From Candidatus Segatella albertsiae (GTDB lineage Bacteria; Bacteroidota; Bacteroidia; Bacteroidales; Bacteroidaceae), in contig DKCU01000148.1 of NCBI GenBank assembly GCA_002451555.1, forward strand, positions 1-13,330: a stretch of DNA of 13,330 nt, in the 5' to 3' direction. A program made the translations under genes and the position numbers. Every line of letters begins with the position of its first letter. Positions within the stretch are counted from its first letter, which is position 1. Positions 1 to 6,540 of the stretch are shown here, in pieces. The notes below the pieces were generated by a model, which did no database searches, was not told where the DNA came from, and saw only the letters and a list, made by a program, of their open reading frames with translations.

Positions 1-50
1 AAGGTAAAAAGGTAAAAAAGTAGATAATAAAAAGTAAATAAGGATAAGAT
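1..50 (+). promoter_or_regulatory. Purine-rich leader with short direct repeats and RBS
   Basis: This leader precedes the transporter gene. It is almost pure A/G/T and contains AAGGTAAAA followed at once by a near copy (AGGTAAAAA), with looser variants up to base 40. AAGGA at 40-44 lies six bases before the ATG at 51 and is the best Shine-Dalgarno-like site in the window, so it supports that start. The promoter itself must lie upstream of the window. The repeated units may be the edge of a longer simple repeat that cannot be seen here. Confidence 0.4.
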
Positions 51-968
51 ATGTGGTTAGTATTAGCATTCCTCTCAGCTACGTTGCTGGGATTTTATGA
101 TGCCTTTAAGAAAAAGGCACTTTCAGGTAACGCTGTGATTCCCGTGCTCTTCTTGAACACGCTGTTCTCATCACTCATCTTCTTGCCGTTCATCATCCTG
201 AGTTATACCTCTGACTCCTTGGATGGTACGATGTTCCATGTGGCAGAAGGCGGATGGGAGGTTCACAAGTACATCGTGCTTAAGAGTTTTATCGTACTGA
301 GCAGTTGGGTGTTTGGTTATTTCGGCATGAAGCACTTGCCTCTGACGATAGTGGGACCAATCAATGCTACCCGTCCTGTGATGACTCTGGTGGGCGCCTT
401 GCTGGTTTATGGCGAGGTGCTGAATCTCTACCAATGGATTGGTGTCATCCTCGCAGTCATTTCCTTCGCCATGCTCAGCAAGAGCGGTAAGAAGGAAGGT
501 ATAGATTTCAAACATGACAAGTGGATTTATTTCATCGTCTTGGCAGCTGTGCTTGGTGCTATCAGCGGACTTTACGATAAGTATCTGATGGCACCGCCCG
601 AGAATGGTGGTGTGGGACTTGACAGGATGATCGTGCAGAGTTGGTACAACATATACCAATGTTTCTTGATGGGGGCGATGATGCTCGTTATCTGGTGGCC
701 AACCAAGAAAAACACCACCCCATTCCATTGGCATTGGTCCATCGTGTTCATCAGCATCTTCCTGAGTGCCGCTGACTTCGTTTATTTCTACGCCCTGAGC
801 TTGCCGGGTGCCATGATAAGCATCGTGAGCATGGTTCGCCGTGGCAGTGTCATCGTCAGCTTCCTCTTCGGCGCAGCCATCTTCCATGAGAAGAACCTCA
901 AGGCTAAGTTTGTCGATTTGCTGCTCGTTTTGTTGGGAATGTTGTTCCTGTATTTCGGAACAAAGTAA
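51..968 (+). CDS. EamA-family (drug/metabolite superfamily) transporter
   Basis: A 305-residue polytopic inner-membrane protein with about ten hydrophobic helices and only short loops. It has the two-fold repeat of EamA/DMT carriers: residues 1-143 form one half and about 155-303 the other. Each half ends in the typical pair of helices with an acidic residue between them (GALLVYGEVLNLYQWIGVI in half one, FGAAIFHEKNLKAKFVDLLL in half two). Length matches the usual 280-310 residues for the family. The substrate cannot be told from sequence; relatives export metabolites, amino acids or drugs, or carry sugar phosphates. The start is supported by AAGGA six bases upstream. A strong hairpin follows the stop, so it is probably the last or only gene of its transcript. 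Family call is firm, substrate unknown. Confidence 0.88.
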   Translation: MWLVLAFLSATLLGFYDAFKKKALSGNAVIPVLFLNTLFSSLIFLPFIILSYTSDSLDGTMFHVAEGGWEVHKYIVLKSFIVLSSWVFGYFGMKHLPLTIVGPINATRPVMTLVGALLVYGEVLNLYQWIGVILAVISFAMLSKSGKKEGIDFKHDKWIYFIVLAAVLGAISGLYDKYLMAPPENGGVGLDRMIVQSWYNIYQCFLMGAMMLVIWWPTKKNTTPFHWHWSIVFISIFLSAADFVYFYALSLPGAMISIVSMVRRGSVIVSFLFGAAIFHEKNLKAKFVDLLLVLLGMLFLYFGTK

Positions 969-1006
969 TAACTCATGAGTAATTAAGGACTCATTTTATT
1001 TATATA

Positions 1007-1051
1007 AGGAAAGCCCATTTGTCCCCTTTTGTTTGGCAAATGGGCTTTCTT
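1007..1051 (+). terminator. Intrinsic terminator after the transporter gene
   Basis: A perfect 12-bp stem: AAAGCCCATTTG (1010-1021) pairs with CAAATGGGCTTT (1037-1048) around a 15-base loop. It extends by a G-C pair, a G-T wobble and an A-T pair at the base. The descending arm ends in TTTCTT, which serves as a short U tract. It lies 40 bases past the transporter stop and before the promoter of the next gene, as expected for an intrinsic terminator. Confidence 0.8.
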
Positions 1052-1083
1052 AATACACAAAACTATAACTTTTTGCCTAAAAG

Positions 1084-1115
1084 TTTGGCTATTTGACAAT
1101 AAAGTGTTACTTTTG
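1084..1115 (+). promoter_or_regulatory. Bacteroidetes-type promoter for the ACT/PFL pair
   Basis: TTTG at 1084-1087 (-33 element) and TACTTTTG at 1108-1115 (matching the -7 consensus TAnnTTTG) are separated by 20 bases, the spacing known for the primary sigma factor of Bacteroidetes. Transcription would start about seven bases beyond the -7 box, leaving a short A-rich leader of about 28 bases before the ATG at 1151. It sits just after the upstream terminator. Confidence 0.75.
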
Positions 1116-1150
1116 CATCCAAAACAATTACCAATTAAAAGAATTTAATC

Positions 1151-1423
1151 ATGAATAGAACGATTATTACAGTAGTGGGCAAGGATACCGTTGGTATTAT
1201 TGCCAAGGTTTGTACCTATTTGGCAGAGAATGACATCAACATCCTTGACATCTCACAGACTATCGTACAGGAGTATTTCAACATGATGATGATTGTTGAC
1301 ATGGGCAAGATGAAGAAGTCTTTCGAAAGCGTAGCTGACGAGCTCGCCGAGGTTGGTAAGGGTATGGGTGTCCAAATCAAGACTCAGCGTGAGGAAATCT
1401 TCGACATGATGCACAGAATCTAA
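1151..1423 (+). CDS. Small ACT-domain regulatory protein
   Basis: A 90-residue protein that is essentially one ACT domain (beta-alpha-beta-beta-alpha-beta ligand-binding fold). The first strand and loop read IITVVGKDTVGIIAKV, with the G-x-D-x-x-G-I turn where ACT domains bind small ligands such as amino acids. The second half carries the DISQTIVQEYFNMMMIVDM strands. It resembles the stand-alone ACT proteins typified by Streptococcus pneumoniae SP0238 in length and layout. Such proteins often sit beside a PFL/UPF0210 gene, as here, where the next gene starts 56 bases downstream. I infer that it senses a metabolite for, or binds to, that partner; ligand and role are unknown. A good promoter lies directly upstream. 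Confidence 0.88.
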   Translation: MNRTIITVVGKDTVGIIAKVCTYLAENDINILDISQTIVQEYFNMMMIVDMGKMKKSFESVADELAEVGKGMGVQIKTQREEIFDMMHRI

Positions 1424-1455
1424 GTGAAGAGTGAAGAACGAAGAGTGAAGAATTC
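1424..1455 (+). repeat. Heptamer microrepeat array, copy 1
   Basis: Four head-to-tail heptamers, GTGAAGA, GTGAAGA, ACGAAGA and GTGAAGA, followed by ATTC. The array starts one base after the last base of the ACT-gene stop codon and fills most of the gap to the PFL gene. Two further copies lie in mazG, at 7008-7038 and, in reverse complement, at 7091-7122. The latter matches this copy at 31 of 32 bases. The long shared run and identical order of variant units mean common origin rather than chance. Confidence 0.85.
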
Positions 1456-1479
1456 ATCTGCATATAATATTATAAGGAT

Positions 1480-2844
1480 ATGATTAATATTTCAGAGGTT
1501 ATAGAAACCAACAAGATGATTGAGCAGGAAAACCTCGACGTACGTACCATTACCATGGGTATCAACCTTTTGGATTGTGCTGCTACGGATGTCGATGTGC
1601 TCTGTCAAAATATATACAATAAGATTATTCGTCTTGCCAAGAACTTGGTGAAGACTGGCGAGGATATTTCCAAGGAGTTTGGTGTGCCTATTGTCAACAA
1701 GCGTATTTCCATCACCCCGATTTCTCTCGTGGGTGGTTCTGCGTGCAAGACGACTGACGACTACGTGAAGGTGGCCAAGACCTTGGACAAGTGCGCCAAG
1801 GAATTGGGCATCAACTTCCTGGGCGGTTACTCTGCCATTGTCAGCAAGGGCATGAGTAAGAGCGACGAACTTTTGATTCGCTCTATCCCACAGGCTTTGG
1901 CGCAGACTGATTTCATCTGTAGTTCCGTCAATGTAGGTTCTACCAAGACAGGTATCAACATGGATGCCGTAAGATTGATGGGACAGATTGTCAAGGACAC
2001 AGCCGAGGCTACAAAGGACCAAGGTTCTTTGGGATGCGCCAAATTGGTGGTGCTTTGCAATGCTCCAGATGACAACCCGTTCATGGCGGGCGCATTCCAT
2101 GGCGTGAGCGAGGCGGATGCAGTCATCAGCGTAGGTGTCAGCGGTCCTGGCGTGGTGAAATATGCCTTGGAGAGTGTTCGTGGTGAAAGTTTCGAGGTAC
2201 TTTGCGAGACCATCAAGCGTACAGCTTTCAAGATTACTCGCGTAGGACAGTTGGTTGCCAAGGAGGCATCTGCTCGCTTGGGTATTCCTTTTGGCATCAT
2301 CGACCTTTCTCTCGCTCCTACTCCAGCCATTGGTGACAGTGTGGCTGACATCTTGAAGGAGATTGGATTGGAGCATCCTGGTGCTCCTGGTACCACAGCA
2401 GCTTTGGCGCTCTTGAACGACCAGGTGAAGAAGGGCGGTATCATGGCTTCCTCATACGTAGGTGGCTTGAGTGGTGCGTTCATCCCTGTCAGCGAAGACC
2501 AAGGTATGATTGACGCAGTAGAGGCTGGAGCTTTGACTATTGAGAAACTGGAGGCGATGACTTGTGTCTGCTCTGTAGGTTTGGATATGATAGCCATCCC
2601 TGGCGACACACCTGCCACCACCATTTCTGGTGTTATTGCGGACGAGGCTGCCATCGGCATGATTAATCAGAAGACCACTGCCGTTCGTGTGATTCCTGTA
2701 GTTGGCATGAAGGTGGGTGACAATGTTGACTTTGGTGGTTTGTTGGGTCATGCTCCTATCATGCCTGTCAACTCATTCAGTTGCGACGCATTTGTCAATC
2801 GTGTCGGCCGTATTCCGGCTCCTATCCATAGTTTCAAAAACTAA
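1480..2844 (+). CDS. PFL family protein (UPF0210/DUF711)
   Basis: A 454-residue soluble protein of the UPF0210/DUF711 family, named PFL for a fold related to pyruvate formate-lyase and ribonucleotide reductase large subunits. Family hallmarks are visible: the early MGINLLDCAA segment; NKRISITPISLVGGSA near residue 75-90; GGYSAIVSKG near 115; FICSSVNVGSTKTGINMDAV near 145-165; VSGPGVVKYAL near 225; and the Gly/Ala-rich end with FGGLLGHAPIMPVN. Length is normal for the family (about 450). No reaction is established for the family. I do not see the canonical C-terminal glycyl-radical motif, so radical chemistry should not be assumed. It is cotranscribed with the ACT protein upstream, a recurring pair. 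Start: ATG after TATAAGGAT. A 24-bp hairpin begins two bases after the stop. Confidence 0.9.
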   Translation: MINISEVIETNKMIEQENLDVRTITMGINLLDCAATDVDVLCQNIYNKIIRLAKNLVKTGEDISKEFGVPIVNKRISITPISLVGGSACKTTDDYVKVAKTLDKCAKELGINFLGGYSAIVSKGMSKSDELLIRSIPQALAQTDFICSSVNVGSTKTGINMDAVRLMGQIVKDTAEATKDQGSLGCAKLVVLCNAPDDNPFMAGAFHGVSEADAVISVGVSGPGVVKYALESVRGESFEVLCETIKRTAFKITRVGQLVAKEASARLGIPFGIIDLSLAPTPAIGDSVADILKEIGLEHPGAPGTTAALALLNDQVKKGGIMASSYVGGLSGAFIPVSEDQGMIDAVEAGALTIEKLEAMTCVCSVGLDMIAIPGDTPATTISGVIADEAAIGMINQKTTAVRVIPVVGMKVGDNVDFGGLLGHAPIMPVNSFSCDAFVNRVGRIPAPIHSFKN

Positions 2845-2845
2845 G

Positions 2846-2923
2846 AGACAGCTTCTGTGAGTGACATATCTGTGATATCTAAGTGATATGTGAAACTTAA
2901 TATGTCACTCGCAGAAGTTGTCT
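2846..2923. terminator. Long hairpin in the convergent gap, likely terminator
   Basis: Bases 2846-2869 pair with 2900-2923 over 24 positions, 22 Watson-Crick and 2 G-T wobbles, around a 30-base loop. The stem begins right after the PFL stop. Only a weak T tract follows (TCTGTTTATC), so it may work as a terminator, an RNA 3' end stabiliser, or both. A smaller hairpin, CTTTTC/GAAAAG (2933-2938 with 2944-2949), lies 10 bases on. Being between two convergent genes, either could serve both strands. The remaining bases up to 3004 hold nothing else I recognise. Confidence 0.6.
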
Positions 2924-3004
2924 GTTTATCGGCTTTTCGGGCAGAAAAGTGCTATGTGAGATTGTTTTGAGATTTTCTCGTGCATCAAATAAAAATAGAG
3001 AGAT

Positions 3005-4351
3005 TTATTTCCCGATATTCCAGCGCAATCCCAATTGGAAGTTGAAATTGGTCTTCTTATCCTTGAATGTATTCTCAATTTTACTACCATTGTCAAAGTA
3101 ATACTTCACACCAGGTTCTGCATAGATACCCAATTGTGGTATGAAGTCGTACTGTACTCCCACGGATCCATTGGCAGACCATTGCATTCTGTCTTTTCTG
3201 CTTGCAGTTTCCACTCCATCAGTCTCTGTGTGGTTCTTGACATTAAATGCCCCTTCGCCGCCAACAGTAACGTATGTGTGGAATTTCTTGGTTCCCCATA
3301 CTTCGTAGCCTAAGTTCAAAGGGATGCCTATGTAATGCAGTGTTTGCTTGGTTACAGTACGAGAGTCGTTGGCTGTTCCCGTAAAATCTGAGCTCACATA
3401 AGTATAGACCAATCCTGTATTCAGTCGGAGACGAGGACTGACCTTGACACCGACCTGCATTCCGACGGATATTGGCTTGTGATGCTTTACTTTCTGGTAA
3501 TATTGTTCGTCATCGAAGCTCTTTAACAATTTACTGTCATAGACTCCTGTATATTCCACCCCAGCGATGTCATTGTAGTTGTCGCCATTTCCAAAGAATG
3601 AAGGGGGGACCGGATCAGCACTCGCCATCAAGGGGATATTGTTGGTGTTTCCGTTGGATGGAATAATGCCATTCTCCCCGTAGAATTGGACGCTCCAGGA
3701 AGATGCGCTATTTTTCTTCGCGAAAACAGGAGCGTCGTAAGTATCATGAGTTGTAGCGACTGACAGTGGATCCGCGGCACTCAATTTTGCCTTGCGGCTT
3801 TTTTTGTCGTTTTGCTCGTCTGTTGTATTCTGACGTTCTGGTTCGTTTTGCACTCTTGTTGCGTTTTGGTTATCTTCCAAACTATAAGACAACATTCCTT
3901 CATCGGGTTCTCCGCTGAAAACATTACGAACTTGGGCAATGAGTCCTGTTGACTTCACCGCAGCCTTTTCCTGTGAAAATATTGTGTTATCAACTTTTTC
4001 CACTTCAGCTTGTTTTCCTTCAAAATCCTTTTTCTTTGTTTGGCTTCCGGCCGCTTGTTTCTCCACGGCGGCAACCTCCTTGATGGATTTCACCTCGTCC
4101 CATGGATGGAGATACACATAAGTTCCACCTACAGCTAGCGCGGCGATGGCAGCAGCCATGGAGAAACGGCGCATCCACACTTGACGAGCGGAAGCGTTAT
4201 TGCGGATAGGTGTCTGTTGGGTGGAAATATGATTAAGCGCAGGGTCCTGTTGAGCAAGCGATTGCTCAATGCCAGCCCACAAGTCGTCCATGACAGGCTC
4301 TTCATAGTCTGCCAGACGGTCTCGAAGTTTGTTTGTCCAATCGTTACTCAT
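3005..4351 (-). CDS. Dual membrane-spanning anti-sigma factor with outer-membrane barrel domain (Dma-like)
   Basis: A 448-residue protein with an unusual order of parts. Residues 1-60 form a soluble cytoplasmic head (WTNKLRDRLADYEEP, then DDLWAGIEQSL), a pattern common in Bacteroidetes anti-sigma proteins encoded beside ECF factors. Residues 63-81 are one hydrophobic helix flanked by RR, an inner-membrane anchor; there is no cleavable signal peptide. About 85-290 is a polar, low-complexity, Lys/Glu/Asn/Ser-rich periplasmic linker. About 290-448 is alternating beta strands of the outer-membrane beta-barrel (OMP_b-brl) type, ending NFQLGLRWNIGK. This matches the dual membrane-spanning anti-sigma factors (Dma) described in Bacteroides thetaiotaomicron, which link outer-membrane state to a sigma factor and affect vesiculation. 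It starts inside the sigma stop codon (TAATG), so translation is probably coupled. Sensing role is inferred. Confidence 0.82.
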   Translation of the reverse strand: MSNDWTNKLRDRLADYEEPVMDDLWAGIEQSLAQQDPALNHISTQQTPIRNNASARQVWMRRFSMAAAIAALAVGGTYVYLHPWDEVKSIKEVAAVEKQAAGSQTKKKDFEGKQAEVEKVDNTIFSQEKAAVKSTGLIAQVRNVFSGEPDEGMLSYSLEDNQNATRVQNEPERQNTTDEQNDKKSRKAKLSAADPLSVATTHDTYDAPVFAKKNSASSWSVQFYGENGIIPSNGNTNNIPLMASADPVPPSFFGNGDNYNDIAGVEYTGVYDSKLLKSFDDEQYYQKVKHHKPISVGMQVGVKVSPRLRLNTGLVYTYVSSDFTGTANDSRTVTKQTLHYIGIPLNLGYEVWGTKKFHTYVTVGGEGAFNVKNHTETDGVETASRKDRMQWSANGSVGVQYDFIPQLGIYAEPGVKYYFDNGSKIENTFKDKKTNFNFQLGLRWNIGK

Positions 4352-4890
4352 TACTTATAATCTTTTAAATATTCCTTGATTTTCTTTCCTAATAGTTTCT
4401 TCGCCCGCAAAAACTGCGATGCAGAGGTTGATTCCTTAATGCCAAGTTTTGCGGCGATTTCCTTATGGCTCAACTGTTCGAAGACAAACAAGTTGAGCAC
4501 AATCCTGTATCCTTCCGGCAATTCACTTATCATTTGGTTGAGCACCGCCGGTGGTACTCTTTCCACCTCGGGGTCTCCTGTGTCAGCCTCGTCAGGCAGT
4601 TCGTCAACGAATGTGAATCTGCCTTTCTGTTTGATGAAGTTGATGGACTCGTTGGCAACGATACGTAGTATCCATCCCTTCAATGAGCCTTCTCCTCTGT
4701 AATCAAATCTTTGGACCGAAGTAAGAACTTTCACAAAACTATCTTGCATCACATCATTGACATCATCGTGGTCTGGGATATACCTCAGCACAACGGCCAT
4801 GGCATACCCCTTGTAGCGATCATAAAGCGTATGCAACGCTTGCCGATCGCCGTTCTTGATGCGATTCAAGAGTTCCTTTTCTGGTTCCAT
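4351..4890 (-). CDS. ECF RNA polymerase sigma factor (Das-like partner)
   Basis: A 179-residue sigma-70 family protein of the ECF type, with only regions 2 and 4. Region 2 spans about residues 20-90: YDRYKGYAMAVVLRYIPDHDDVNDVMQDSFVKV binds core polymerase, and GSLKGWILRIVANESINFIK forms region 2.3/2.4 for -10 recognition. Region 4 (about 120-172) has PEGYRIVLNLFVFEQLSHKEIAAKLGIKESTSASQF, the helix-turn-helix that reads the -35. The linker (residues 95-118) is acidic. It directs transcription of a regulon while released from its membrane partner, encoded next and overlapping by one base. Such pairs are usually autoregulated; the 145-base leader upstream carries an inverted repeat that could be involved. 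Family is certain, target genes unknown. ATG at 4890 gives a standard N terminus (MEPEKELLNRIKNGDRQAL). Confidence 0.92.
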   Translation of the reverse strand: MEPEKELLNRIKNGDRQALHTLYDRYKGYAMAVVLRYIPDHDDVNDVMQDSFVKVLTSVQRFDYRGEGSLKGWILRIVANESINFIKQKGRFTFVDELPDEADTGDPEVERVPPAVLNQMISELPEGYRIVLNLFVFEQLSHKEIAAKLGIKESTSASQFLRAKKLLGKKIKEYLKDYK

Positions 4891-4933
4891 AAATTATTGA
4901 AAATAGCTCTTTTGCTTATAAAACAAAAGACAT

Positions 4934-4947
4934 TGCAAAACCTTGCA
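4934..4947 (-). promoter_or_regulatory. Inverted repeat in the sigma-gene leader
   Basis: TGCAA, four bases, TTGCA: a perfect 5+5 inverted repeat 44-57 bases upstream of the sigma start codon. On the coding strand it is followed closely by TGTCTTTTG and then TTTTATAAG. It is placed where an autoregulated ECF promoter or an operator would lie, and no TAnnTTTG box is present in the gap. The function is inference from position only; a 14-base palindrome in A/T-rich DNA can arise by chance. Confidence 0.3.
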
Positions 4948-5035
4948 TCATCCTGGCTATTTTTTTTCAAGTTTTTTGTTTTTTGATGTTTTTCTAAGTT
5001 CTTACGGCTTACTCCCTTGCCTATGGCCTGAAAGT

Positions 5036-5953
5036 TCACTCAACGTCAAACGTTAGTCCCTCTTTTGTTAGGAAAGAGTTAGGAAAGACAGCTTGCGCTT
5101 CGTCGAGCAACACCTTCTCATCGTTGTACCTTGCACTATAATGTCCAAGCAATAGTTTCCCCACCTTGGCGTCGCGAGCCACAGTGGCTGCCTGTTTGGC
5201 GGTGGAATGATAGTATAACTTGGCTCTGTCTTCATTCTCGGAAGTATAGGTACTCTCATGATAAAGTACGTTCACACCTTCTACATCTTTATATAGTGTC
5301 GGCATGAATTTCGTATCACTGCAATAGGCGTAACTTCTGGCAGGGTCGGCTGGTTCCACCAGGCGCTCGTTAGGTATGACTTCACCCTCTGGAGAAGTCC
5401 AATCAGCTCCGTTCTTAATGTTGTTGATTTGACTGATGGGGATCTCGTAATAGTCTATCATGTCTCGGCGGATATGAGGAAGTGTCGGTTTCTCCCGGAA
5501 AAGATAGCCACAACAAGGCATACGATGGTTGAGCGGAATGGTCTCCACCGTCAACGACTTGTCCTCATAAACGACCTCTTTGGCTGTGGTATCGATGGGC
5601 ACAAGCTCTATCTCATACTCCATCCCCTTCAGAAAGAAGTCAACCTGTTGCTTGAACAGACCTTCGTAATCTCTTGGCGCAAAGATTTTTAACTTCGATG
5701 TACGTCCTAACATTCCAAAGGTGGATAGTAATCCGAGAAGACCAAAGCAATGGTCACCATGTAGATGGGAAATAAAGATGGCTTGTATCTTGGCGAAATG
5801 CAACTTGGTACGGCGCATCTGCATCTGCGTACCTTCACCACAATCTATCATGAAAGCCTTGCCTCGCAACTCAATGATTTGCGAGGAAGCATTATGTTTA
5901 AGGGTGGGCAGAGCACTGCCACACCCCAATATATGTATTTTAAATGGTTCCAT
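5036..5953 (-). CDS. rnz: Ribonuclease Z (tRNA 3'-processing endonuclease)
   Basis: A 305-residue cytoplasmic metallo-beta-lactamase-fold enzyme that cuts the 3' trailer from tRNA precursors so CCA can be added or exposed. The zinc site is complete: H63-x-H65-x-D67-H68 (motif SHLHGDHCFGL), H143 (PLNHRMPCCGY), D213 (YCSDTKF) and H271 (LGHYSARY). The glycine-rich N terminus (GCGSALPT), the DCGEGTQMQM segment and the HESTY motif are typical of the short, homodimeric RNase Z. Length is normal (about 305). Its ATG overlaps the stop of the upstream lipoprotein gene by one base (TAATG), implying translational coupling. No clear terminator is seen after it; the 145-base gap to the sigma gene is T-rich on the plus strand. 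Confidence 0.95.
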   Translation of the reverse strand: MEPFKIHILGCGSALPTLKHNASSQIIELRGKAFMIDCGEGTQMQMRRTKLHFAKIQAIFISHLHGDHCFGLLGLLSTFGMLGRTSKLKIFAPRDYEGLFKQQVDFFLKGMEYEIELVPIDTTAKEVVYEDKSLTVETIPLNHRMPCCGYLFREKPTLPHIRRDMIDYYEIPISQINNIKNGADWTSPEGEVIPNERLVEPADPARSYAYCSDTKFMPTLYKDVEGVNVLYHESTYTSENEDRAKLYYHSTAKQAATVARDAKVGKLLLGHYSARYNDEKVLLDEAQAVFPNSFLTKEGLTFDVE

Positions 5954-6513
5954 TATTCTTGGCGTTTGAATGTGAAGATGCCATTGTTGTTCTCCAAGTA
6001 CAAACTATCAGGACCCAGGTTGTCGATGGAGAATGTATCCTTGTTGAGCAAGAGTTTGCCATTGAGAATCTTCCATGAAGTCCATGGGTTCTGTTCTGCC
6101 TGCACATTGTTCTTTACCTCGCCACCTTCGATAATCTCAAAGTTTTTGTCAAGGCTTGTCCATTTACCCAACAACGATGTCAGGTTGATAACGTTCTGTG
6201 CCACCAAGGTGCCGTCCTTGTCCTTTTGGCAAATCAAGGCTATGCGATCGCCCGATAACAAACCGCCTTTTACGATGTTGGGGTCTTCGTCATTGATAAA
6301 TACGTCCAATGTATCTCCTGAGTCGGAAATCAGCTGTAGGTTGTGCATGGAAGTACCTTCACCACAAACACCGTAAATCGTGGAGTCTGCCACATCATCA
6401 TTCACCTCCAACGAGTCTGAAGGAGAAATCACTGCTGTTCCTTTCTTGTCTTTGCAACTGTTAGCTGCAAAAAGCATGACCAATGCCATGGCTGTGTATA
6501 ACAACTTTTTCAT
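5953..6513 (-). CDS. Small lipoprotein, possibly with a lipocalin-like domain
   Basis: A 186-residue protein with a type II signal peptide: KK at the N terminus, a hydrophobic core (LLYTAMALVMLFA) and lipobox A-N-S-C, making C20 the lipidated residue. The residues after Cys (KDKK) are charged, resembling the lipoprotein export signals that send Bacteroidetes lipoproteins to the cell surface. The mature part is beta-rich; the stretch GKWTSLDKNFEIIEGGEVKN and the ending SLYLENNNGIFTFKR look like a small barrel of the lipocalin-like type, which I state tentatively. Function is unknown. It sits 27 bases after mazG and overlaps rnz by one base, so it is probably cotranscribed with two housekeeping genes without an obvious functional link. 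Confidence 0.75.
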   Translation of the reverse strand: MKKLLYTAMALVMLFAANSCKDKKGTAVISPSDSLEVNDDVADSTIYGVCGEGTSMHNLQLISDSGDTLDVFINDEDPNIVKGGLLSGDRIALICQKDKDGTLVAQNVINLTSLLGKWTSLDKNFEIIEGGEVKNNVQAEQNPWTSWKILNGKLLLNKDTFSIDNLGPDSLYLENNNGIFTFKRQE

Positions 6514-6540
6514 ATCATGTATAGATTAAGTTTATATTGA

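Noticed and set aside
171..887. 238-codon frame antisense to the transporter
   Set aside because: The product is rich in Asp/Glu/His with no hydrophobic or domain structure. It arises from hydrophobic codons read backwards.
1492..2660. Long open frames (294 and 277 codons) antisense to the PFL gene
   Set aside because: Both are shadows of a well-supported gene, overlap each other in different frames, and have low-complexity products with no domain.
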